NCBI RefSeq assembly: GCF_000010305.1
Contig: NC_012489.1
Span: 2,425,646 to 2,489,645 of the forward strand
Reading direction: 5' to 3'
Origin: Gemmatimonas aurantiaca T-27
GTDB taxonomy: Bacteria; Gemmatimonadota; Gemmatimonadetes; Gemmatimonadales; Gemmatimonadaceae
DNA: 64,000 bases
The position numbers were made by a program, and so were the translations under genes. This document shows, in pieces, positions 40,974-47,354 of the stretch; within the stretch, counting starts at the first letter, position 1, and each line of letters opens with the position of its first letter. Below the pieces are notes generated by a model. The model ran no database searches. It had not been told where the DNA came from and saw nothing but the letters and a program-made list of their open reading frames with translations.

Positions 40974-42584
40974 TCAGCCAGAGGTGGGGAGATACATCCG
41001 GAAAACACTCCCCTGCCCCGGTACGCTCTCCACATGGATCGCCGCATCGTGGGTCCGGGCGATCCCCAGCGTCATCGGGAGCCCCAGCCCCCGGCCCACA
41101 AACTTGGTGGTGTAAAACGGATCAAAAATCCGATCGATGTCCGGCGCTTCGATGCCAACCCCCCGATCGGTGACCCGCACGCAGACGTACCGACCGGACT
41201 GCGGCACAAAATCGCGGGGGAAGATGTGTGTGTTCGGCACCTCGCGGCCGTCCACCATTTCCACGGCGATTTCGATCTCGTGCGGCGTGACACGCGCCGA
41301 TTCCCAGGCATTCGACAGCAAGGCGAGCAGGGCTTGCTGCAACTGGGCTTCGCTGGCGGTGACTTTCGGTACCGAGGTGGGCAAGGAGGTGGTGAGCCGG
41401 ACACCGGCCGGCGCGGAAGCCTGCAGAATGGGCACCATGCGTCGACAGATATCCGCCATGTCGAGCGACTTCATGGTGGCATGCGACAGTCCCAGGTAAG
41501 TGAGCAACTTGGTGCTCACTTCCGCGGCATTGGCGGCGGCCTGACGCGCCGAATCGATCAGTCGGGTGACTTCGGTCAGCCGCGGGAGTTCATCCGCCGC
41601 GATGTGCAGCGACAGCATGACCACATGGAGCTGGTTGTTGAAGTGGTGGGCAATAGCCCCCGCCATGCGATCGAGGCTTTGCGAGCGTTCGAGATGGTGG
41701 GTGAGGGTCTCGAGACGAGCCCGTTCCCGCTCGGCATCGCGGCGCGGCGTGCGATCGACTCCGTACACCACGTTCCGCTTTCCCACCGAGAGAAAGCCCC
41801 ACTCGATGTCCCTCACCGACCCATCGGCACACGTCACCCGCGTTTCCATGGGCTCGATACGTCCCTGCGTGCGTATGGCCGCATTCACACGCGCCGTCCA
41901 ATCGTTTGCCACCTTGGCGCGATACACCGGGTCCGGATAAGCCAGCGGCCACCAGGAGGCTGCGTCGGAGAAATCGGCCGCCGTGTATCCGAGAATCTCG
42001 GTGAGGTGGCTGTTGACGGTGACCGTGGTCTGCTCTTCCCCTTCGGAGAGCAGCACAATCATGGGCGTGCCTTCCACCATCACCCGGAAGTCGACCTCCC
42101 GCTCCCGCAGCATCGATTCGAGATGCTTGCGTTCGGTGACGTCGTAGTTGTGCCACACCCGGCAGTTGATGCGACCATCCACCTGCAGGGGCGTCCAGTC
42201 CATCGCGATGACACGCCCGTCGGTGAGCACCACCTCCATGCTGCGTCGCGCCCGGCTACGGGCCTGCCAGTCACGCACGCGCTGCTGCTCGTAGAGCGGA
42301 TCGAACCAGCGCGAGCGGATCATCTGCAGGATGTCCGATGCGGAGTGCCCCAAGAGGGCGGCGGGGGGAATCATGAGGCCGTACAGATCGCAAAACGCCT
42401 GATTGGCGAACTCGACACCGTGACTGTCACTCACCACCAGAATGCCATGCGGCAGCATCCGCACCATCTGCTCGAGGACCGCAAACGACTGGAAATCTCT
42501 GGCGTGTTGCAGAGGCGGTCGATCGCGCGCGGCCATCTCGAGCGCCTCTTCCAGCTCCATGTTGCGATCGCTGCCTATGGTCAC
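40974..42584 (-). CDS. PAS-domain sensor histidine kinase
   Basis: The 536-residue protein has no membrane segment. It carries two or three PAS domains (about 35-145, 170-290, with LPHGILVVSDSHGVEFANQAF and VNSHLTEILGYTAADF), the H-box MAGAIAHHFNNQLHVVML (His ~306, HisKA_7-like pattern) and an HATPase_c domain (N box LLALLSNAWESA, G1 DRGVGI, G2 GRGLGLPMTLGI). It is a cytoplasmic sensor kinase. No response regulator is in the window, so its partner is elsewhere. It could be cotranscribed with the CWC/icmF pair downstream (46-nt gap). Confidence 0.88.
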   Translation of the reverse strand: MTIGSDRNMELEEALEMAARDRPPLQHARDFQSFAVLEQMVRMLPHGILVVSDSHGVEFANQAFCDLYGLMIPPAALLGHSASDILQMIRSRWFDPLYEQQRVRDWQARSRARRSMEVVLTDGRVIAMDWTPLQVDGRINCRVWHNYDVTERKHLESMLREREVDFRVMVEGTPMIVLLSEGEEQTTVTVNSHLTEILGYTAADFSDAASWWPLAYPDPVYRAKVANDWTARVNAAIRTQGRIEPMETRVTCADGSVRDIEWGFLSVGKRNVVYGVDRTPRRDAERERARLETLTHHLERSQSLDRMAGAIAHHFNNQLHVVMLSLHIAADELPRLTEVTRLIDSARQAAANAAEVSTKLLTYLGLSHATMKSLDMADICRRMVPILQASAPAGVRLTTSLPTSVPKVTASEAQLQQALLALLSNAWESARVTPHEIEIAVEMVDGREVPNTHIFPRDFVPQSGRYVCVRVTDRGVGIEAPDIDRIFDPFYTTKFVGRGLGLPMTLGIARTHDAAIHVESVPGQGSVFRMYLPTSG

Positions 42585-42946
42585 TCAACCTCCCATCACC
42601 GAGGGGATTGTGCGCAGCCGGCAGCCGATGAATCGGCGGACGTCGACGATTGGCCCTAACCACAGACTGACAGCGCGCCGTGCAGTGATTGCTGCGCGGT
42701 GCTGGACACGGTCACGTCGACGGCAAGACCCGCTGGACACTCGACTTCCGCGAGGAGGCGAGTCGCCACATGGGCGCACATGTTCTCTGGTACATGTATT
42801 GCGTATGCGACAAAACCCGTCAAGCACCCCTTAGGGGCCATATTCTCCACGAAGGGCAGCAATAAAAAAAAAACGGTGTCGGCCCCGAGGGCACCGACAC
42901 CGTTCAGCACGACACACGCAAACACTGGTGATACGGAAAGACACAG
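42585..42946. other. Region without a convincing gene
   Basis: Between the histidine kinase and tRNA-Gly I see no supported gene. A plus-strand frame from a TTG near 42689 to 42859 (57 codons, with EEASRHMGAHVLW and several Cys) has no promoter, and a GAGGAGG lies in front of its internal ATG at 42770; I regard it as unproven. The tRNA-Gly terminator occupies 42861-42904. Confidence 0.5.
42872..42904 (-). terminator. Strong terminator of tRNA-Gly
   Basis: Arms 42872-42882 and 42894-42904 (11 bp, GC-rich, with a further pairable GC-rich centre) are followed on the minus strand by ten T residues, a classic rho-independent terminator. It lies 42 nt downstream of tRNA-Gly. Confidence 0.92.
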
Positions 42947-43019
<73 letters not shown>

Positions 43020-43108
43020 AAACAACACGGCAGCCCTGCGGCCGTCACGTCAACGCAACTTAGTGGTCGCGTGAGACCGAAGTAAGGGGATGCCGTGTGC
43101 GACGACGA

Positions 43109-43903
43109 CTACTGACCGCGCACGTTGAACGTCAGCGACGCACCGGTGGCCAGACGCGCGGTCACGACCTGCGCACCCATCGCCGGCTGCAGCGTGACCG
43201 AGGCCACGCCATTGGTTCCGGTGGTGTTCTGCAGGGCGCTCAGTGTCCCCGCCGTGGTGCTCCAGGTGACGGCCAGCGACGGCACCACATTGCCGTACTG
43301 ATCGAGCGCCCGCACCTGCAGCGGCGCACTGGTCTGCCCGACCGTCACCGTTTGGTTGTCGCCATCGACCAGTGCAAACACCGCCGCGGCGCCGGCCGTG
43401 CCGATGGCAATGATGGTGTCGGACACGCCACTCACCAGCGTCGCGGTCACCCGCTGCACACCGGCCGTGCGGCCGAGGGTCCACACGGTCGCAGCTTCCC
43501 CGTTGGCCGCCGAGGCAGAGATTCCGAGGCTGACGGACCCACCACCGGACAACACGGCCCACGCGACCGGAGCGCCTTCGAGCAAGGCACCGTTCTGGTC
43601 ACGCACCAGAGCACCGATCGGACTCGCCAAGGTGGTGGTCACGCCGGCGCGCTGGCTGTCCGTGGCTGGTGTGGCCACGATCGTCGTGGCCACGGGGCCA
43701 TTGCTGGCCACCGACTCGCTGCTCCCACAGGCACTGACACCGACCATGCCGGCAATGCCAAGAGCGCAGAGGACCGCGAGCCGTGTAGCGGCCCGACGAG
43801 GCGACCCCGATGGCGACCCCGATGGCGACCCAGATGGCGACCCAGATGGCGACGACGTGGCGGCCAGTGGCTTGAACGACTGCGGTTTGCACGACAACGA
43901 CAT
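43109..43903 (-). CDS. Lipoprotein with Big-type Ig-like domains and GSPS repeat
   Basis: From the ATG at 43903 (GGAG about 6 nt upstream) the 264-residue product has a 16-20 residue stretch, five SPSG units encoded by a 12-nt repeat, a signal with lipobox MVGVSACGSS (Cys ~62), then about two Ig-like domains (VGQTSAPLQVRALDQYGNVV, GTNGVASVTLQPAMGAQVV). It resembles the larger five-domain protein at 17114-18826. A long cytoplasmic segment before a lipoprotein signal is atypical, so the true start may be further in. It sits between tRNA-Gly and the tRNA array. Confidence 0.7.
   Translation of the reverse strand: MSLSCKPQSFKPLAATSSPSGSPSGSPSGSPSGSPRRAATRLAVLCALGIAGMVGVSACGSSESVASNGPVATTIVATPATDSQRAGVTTTLASPIGALVRDQNGALLEGAPVAWAVLSGGGSVSLGISASAANGEAATVWTLGRTAGVQRVTATLVSGVSDTIIAIGTAGAAAVFALVDGDNQTVTVGQTSAPLQVRALDQYGNVVPSLAVTWSTTAGTLSALQNTTGTNGVASVTLQPAMGAQVVTARLATGASLTFNVRGQ
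43801..43854. repeat. 12-nt tandem repeat in an Ig-protein gene
   Basis: Four full copies of GCGACCCCGATG or GCGACCCAGATG (one base changes between the first and second pair), then a partial copy. Each unit encodes four residues (GSPS) on the minus strand. Length changes by slipped-strand events would keep the frame. Confidence 0.8.
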
Positions 43904-44092
43904 CAGCGTCTCCGAACTAGAGGCACGGGGCATTCGATCATCAGCAGGGGCCTGCACGCGGAACACGTACCCCAGAATACCCGGGCGGATGCAACGGGGT
44001 CACTGCGCTGACACACGCGGGCGCGTCTCCCCTACGCCCAACAGACACAGATCGACCACCCCTGCGTCGCGACCGCAGATCCCACAAAAACG

Positions 44093-44116
44093 AAAAGGCG
44101 CCGTTGGGCGCCTTTT
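44093..44116 (-). terminator. Terminator of the seven-tRNA array
   Basis: A perfect 10-bp stem (44093-44102 with 44107-44116) with loop GTTG, followed on the minus strand by TTTTCGTTTTT. It lies 35 nt downstream of tRNA-Thr. Confidence 0.92.
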
Positions 44117-44151
44117 CGGAATCGCGAGGTACTTGATGCAACCTCGATAAG

Positions 44152-44223
44152 AGCCACAGATCGGGATTGAACCGATGACCGCCCGATTACGAATCGGGTG
44201 CTCTACCACTGAGCTACTGTGGC
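44152..44223 (-). tRNA. tRNA-Thr(CGT)
   Basis: Acceptor GCCACAG/CTGTGGC, anticodon stem CCCGA/TCGGG with loop TTCGTAA (anticodon CGT). It is the last tRNA of the array and lies just before its terminator. No encoded CCA. Confidence 0.95.
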
Positions 44224-44260
44224 ATACGGTGAAACCCAACTCACCGCGTACAACGGACCA

Positions 44261-44342
44261 TGCCCTGGCGCGGACTCGAACCGCGAAGCCTTTCGGCACC
44301 ACCCCCTCAAGATGGCGTGTCTACCAATTTCACCACCAGGGC
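44261..44342 (-). tRNA. tRNA-Leu(GAG)
   Basis: At 82 nt with a long variable arm this is a class II tRNA. The anticodon stem CCATC/GGTGG closes loop TTGAGGG (anticodon GAG). Acceptor GCCCTGG/CCAGGGC, discriminator A. Confidence 0.95.
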
Positions 44343-44402
44343 GAGGGGCTCGGCCGAACAGACCGAGAACCTACGACTACACGTACTGAGCCCATACAAC
44401 TA

Positions 44403-44477
44403 CGGGAGCGACGGGGCTCGAACCCGCGACCTCTCGAGTGACAGTCGAGTGCTCTAACCAAACTGAGCTACGCCCCC
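44403..44477 (-). tRNA. tRNA-Asp(GTC)
   Basis: Acceptor GGGGGCG/CGCTCCC, anticodon stem CTCGA/TCGAG with loop CTGTCAC (anticodon GTC), discriminator G. It is a likely substrate for queuosine and then GluQRS, whose gene is at 512-1471. Confidence 0.95.
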
Positions 44478-44529
44478 AACACCGATACACCACCTGCACC
44501 TGCGTCCTACACGACTCATACTGAGCCGA

Positions 44530-44601
44530 TAGCTCCAACGGGAGTCGAACCCGTCTCTCGACCTTGAAAGGGTCGCGTCCTAACCGATAGACGATGGAGC
44601 C
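44530..44601 (-). tRNA. tRNA-Glu(TTC)
   Basis: Anticodon stem CGACC/GGTCG with loop CTTTCAA (anticodon TTC). The first acceptor pair is G1-U72. Discriminator A. No encoded CCA. Confidence 0.95.
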
Positions 44602-44633
44602 GTTGGAACTCCGACCGTACCCAGCACCTTCAG

Positions 44634-44706
44634 TAGCGGTAACGGGATTCGAACCCGTGTTCCAGCCTTGAGAGGGCCGTGTCCTAGTCCCCTAGACGAT
44701 ACCGCC
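44634..44706 (-). tRNA. tRNA-Glu(CTC)
   Basis: Second Glu isoacceptor. Anticodon stem CGGCC/GGCTG with loop CTCTCAA (anticodon CTC), acceptor starting GGCGGTA. It is separated from tRNA-Glu(TTC) by 32 nt; the two are similar enough to be a duplication. Confidence 0.95.
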
Positions 44707-44727
44707 AAACGCCCAACACATCCTAGA

Positions 44728-44800
44728 CAGGCCCGGAGGGAATCGAACCCCCAACCGCCGGTTTTGGAGACCGGTGCTCTACCAATTGAGCTACGGACCT
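44728..44800 (-). tRNA. tRNA-Trp(CCA)
   Basis: Acceptor AGGTCCG/CGGGCCT, anticodon stem CCGGT/ACCGG with loop CTCCAAA (anticodon CCA), discriminator G as usual for Trp. Confidence 0.95.
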
Positions 44801-44849
44801 CCGGTGGGCGGCAGTGCTTCGCGCCCCCCAGTGATACTGTGTGACTCAG

Positions 44850-44924
44850 GGTGACCGACGGGAATCGAACCCGCAACCCCCGGAACCACAATCCGGTGCT
44901 CTAACCGATTGAGCTACGGCCACC
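44850..44924 (-). tRNA. tRNA-His(GTG)
   Basis: First tRNA of the array. Anticodon stem CCGGA/TCCGG with loop TTGTGGT (anticodon GTG). It has the extra G(-1) opposite C73, needed for recognition by HisRS, encoded in the gene. Confidence 0.95.
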
Positions 44925-45031
44925 ATGGACGATCGAGCAGCGGCACCGGGAACGAGATCCCAGTCGTTTCAGCACAATCGGCACTCCCGTTGGTCCACAC
45001 CGTCGAGCGGCGCATTCCCCGGGAGACGCAA

Positions 45032-45060
45032 ACGGTAACCGGTCGAACGATCGATTTCAA
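45032..45060 (-). promoter_or_regulatory. Candidate promoter of the tRNA array
   Basis: On the minus strand TTGAAA (45060-45055), 17-nt spacer, TACCGT (45037-45032). The -35 is good and the -10 weak. It is the best pair I find upstream of tRNA-His and would leave a leader of about 100 nt. Confidence 0.35.
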
Positions 45061-45129
45061 GCGGTGGTGCGAAGGAAATTGCGCAAAACGTTCACGAAAT
45101 ATCCACGCACCACGAGATCACCGATGTGA

Positions 45130-45696
45130 TCAGTCCTTCGCGCGATCGAGATACTCACCGGTGCTCGGATTCACGCGCACACGGGTCCCCTGCTCCACGA
45201 ATTCCGGCACGTTCACCGTCACGCCGTTTTCGAGCTTCGCCGGCTTCGAAGACGCCGTCTTCGTGGCACCACGCACCACCGGCGCCGTCTCGACAATCTC
45301 GAACACCAACGAGTTCGGCAACTGAATGCCGATCGGACGCCCGTTGTAGTACTCGGCCAGAATCTTGAGGCCGGGCTGCATCCACGGTGCCGAGTCGCCA
45401 AGCGCTTCGTCGTCGAGCTCGAGCTGGTCGTAGTTCTCGCTGTTCATGAAGTGGTACGTATCACCACCCTGATACATGAACTCCAGCTCGTGCGTTTCCA
45501 TGTCCGCCTTCACGATCGTATCCGCGGCACGGAAACGATGTTCGAAGTTGGAGCCGGTGCGGAGATTCTTCAGCTTCGCCTGCACCATCGCGCGCAGATT
45601 GCCCGGCGTATGGTGACGGAACTCGATGACGCGGCACGGATCTCCCTCGAAAACGAGGACCATGCCACGACGGATCTGGGTTGCGGAAAAAGCCAT
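45130..45696 (-). CDS. efp: Elongation factor P
   Basis: EF-P relieves ribosome stalling at polyproline stretches. The 188-residue protein has the three usual domains: KOW-like N-terminus (MAFSATQIRRGMVLVFEG), an OB domain and a C-terminal OB domain with EFVEQGTRVRVNPSTGEYLDR. The tip loop reads HHTPGNLRA. The residue aligned with the modified Lys34 of E. coli (or Arg32 of the EarP type) is Asn33. So neither EpmA lysylation nor EarP rhamnosylation is expected. It is downstream of the tRNA array's opposite end and on the same strand as the SGNH gene. Upstream, CATAAC preceded by TG may be a -10, and AGGT a Shine-Dalgarno. Confidence 0.93.
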   Translation of the reverse strand: MAFSATQIRRGMVLVFEGDPCRVIEFRHHTPGNLRAMVQAKLKNLRTGSNFEHRFRAADTIVKADMETHELEFMYQGGDTYHFMNSENYDQLELDDEALGDSAPWMQPGLKILAEYYNGRPIGIQLPNSLVFEIVETAPVVRGATKTASSKPAKLENGVTVNVPEFVEQGTRVRVNPSTGEYLDRAKD

Positions 45697-45847
45697 ATCG
45701 ATCGACCTGCGAACAGGTTATGCCACGTGAAAATGCCTGACGGAACACCAGTCTCAGCCAGAGCCCGGATAGTCAAGCCTTGATACATAGCGCGTCCTAC
45801 CGCGCTCCGGAAGTGACAGCCCCACCGGCGCGCCGAAGGACCACGCC

Positions 45848-46660
45848 TCAGGGTGTCGCGGGCGGCGTACCAGACGGCATACCAGACGGCGCGGCCTGGA
45901 GTGCCGCCAAGGCCGGTCCCAGTGACCGCCACACGGTCTCGGCCACACGCTGGGAGCCCACCACGTTGGGGTGAATGCCATCAGCCTGATTCAACGTCGC
46001 GTCACCCGCCACCCCGTCCAGCAGGAAGGGCCAGAGCGGGATGCCCGTCTCACGGGCCGCTCTTTCGTAGGCGGTATGAAAGCGCGTCGTGTAGCTCCGT
46101 CCGAGATTCGTGGGAGCCTCCATCTGGACCAAAGCCAGCGACACACCCGGCTGACCGGCCCGCACGGCCGCCACCAGCTTCACCAGATTGGCATAGGTGG
46201 AATCGGGATCCACGCCGCGCAGCCCGTCATTGGCCCCCACTTCCAGGACCACCATGGCGGCGGGTTGGTCCAACACCCACCCCGCCCGACGCAGCGCCCC
46301 GGCCGAGGTCTCACCGCTCAAGCCGGCGTTCACGATCCGCACCGCATACCCGGCCGAATCGGCCTTGGCCTGCAGCAGTGCGGGATACGCCTTTTCGGGA
46401 TCGAGTCCCAGACCGGCCGTGAGGCTGGTGCCCAGGAAAACCACCCGCTGCACACGCCGCGCACCGCCCGCCGAAGACGAAGCGGCGCCATCTGTGCCCT
46501 CGGGTGTATTCTCCGCCACGGACGCCGGAGCCGCCGCTGAATCCGCCGCCCCCGTACTGCCGTTGGTGGATGCACGATCCGCGCTGCAGGCCGCGACCAG
46601 CACCACAGCCGCGCCCCACAGTCCCTGTCCGATCCGTCGAACCTCTGATTGCCAACGCAT
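45848..46660 (-). CDS. SGNH-hydrolase lipoprotein (arylesterase/TesA-like)
   Basis: TesA-like enzymes hydrolyse esters and thioesters in the periplasm. From the ATG at 46660 the 270-residue product has a lipoprotein signal ending AAVVLVAACSAD (Cys ~24), a low-complexity linker, and the SGNH core: block I VVFLGTSLTAGLG (Ser nucleophile, with GTS in place of GDS), block II NAGLSGETS, block III VGANDGLRG, block V DGIHPN (Asp-His). The start codon overlaps that of the divergent ABC ATPase (GCATGC). This head-to-head pairing with a YbbA/YbbP transporter is the same as the E. coli tesA-ybbA-ybbP locus. Confidence 0.9.
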   Translation of the reverse strand: MRWQSEVRRIGQGLWGAAVVLVAACSADRASTNGSTGAADSAAAPASVAENTPEGTDGAASSSAGGARRVQRVVFLGTSLTAGLGLDPEKAYPALLQAKADSAGYAVRIVNAGLSGETSAGALRRAGWVLDQPAAMVVLEVGANDGLRGVDPDSTYANLVKLVAAVRAGQPGVSLALVQMEAPTNLGRSYTTRFHTAYERAARETGIPLWPFLLDGVAGDATLNQADGIHPNVVGSQRVAETVWRSLGPALAALQAAPSGMPSGTPPATP

Positions 46661-47354
46661 GCTTGTTGCCCGTGGCCTTACCAAGGAGTACCTGAGCGGT
46701 TCGCAGCCCCTGACGGTGCTGCGCGATGTGACCTTCGATGTGCCGGCCGGCGCGTTCGTGTCCATCGTCGGCCCCTCCGGCAGCGGCAAGACTACCCTAC
46801 TCGGTCTGCTCGCCGGACTCGATACCCCGTCACGGGGAACAGTGTCCCTCGACGGCGTCGATTTTGGTGTGCTCGATGAAGACCGGCGCGCCAAACTGCG
46901 CGGAGAGAAAGTTGGGTTCGTGTTCCAGAGCTTTCAATTGATCCCGACGCTGACCGCCCTCGAAAATGTGCAGGTGCCACTGGAACTGGCCGGCCGCGTG
47001 AACGTGCGCGAAGCGGCATCACGGGCCCGTGACCTGCTGGGACGTGTGGGACTCGGTGATCGGGTGCATCACTTCCCACAGCAGCTCTCGGGCGGCGAAC
47101 AACAGCGCGTGGCACTGGCACGGGCCTTCGTGAATGACCCGCGCATCCTGTTTGCCGATGAACCCACCGGCAATCTGGATGGCGCCACGGGTGAACGCAT
47201 CGTCGAGCTGCTGCAGGAGCTCAATCGCGAGCGCGGCTGCACCATCGTGCTCGTCACGCACGACGCCTCCCTGGCGGCCCGTACACAGCGTACGATCCGT
47301 TTGCGCGACGGTGTCATCGTCGAAGACATCCGTCACGACCAGAGCCCGGCATGA
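46659..47354 (+). CDS. ABC transporter ATP-binding protein (YbbA-like)
   Basis: The 231-residue ATPase has Walker A GPSGSGKTT (38-46), Q loop (FVFQSFQLIPTLTALENV), signature LSGGEQQR (143-150) and Walker B ILFADEP (163-169), with the MacB/LolD-type start LTKEYLSGSQPLTVLRDV. Members of this clade power FtsX-type permeases. Its ATG is overlapped by the divergent SGNH start, and no Shine-Dalgarno is visible. Its stop overlaps the permease ATG by 4 nt, so the two are one unit. A lipoprotein- or lipid-handling role is usually inferred for this locus but is not proven. Confidence 0.93.
   Translation: MLVARGLTKEYLSGSQPLTVLRDVTFDVPAGAFVSIVGPSGSGKTTLLGLLAGLDTPSRGTVSLDGVDFGVLDEDRRAKLRGEKVGFVFQSFQLIPTLTALENVQVPLELAGRVNVREAASRARDLLGRVGLGDRVHHFPQQLSGGEQQRVALARAFVNDPRILFADEPTGNLDGATGERIVELLQELNRERGCTIVLVTHDASLAARTQRTIRLRDGVIVEDIRHDQSPA

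Noticed and set aside
40854-42659. 601-codon plus-strand open frame over the histidine kinase
   Set aside because: It is the complement of a PAS kinase with all motifs intact, and has no homology-like pattern.
42689-42859. 57-codon plus-strand frame with several cysteines
   Set aside because: Its GAGGAGG precedes an internal ATG only; there is no promoter and no family pattern, and it overlaps the tRNA-Gly terminator region.
43801-43854. Possible CRISPR-like short repeats
   Set aside because: The units are contiguous 12-mers without spacers, and they encode a protein repeat.
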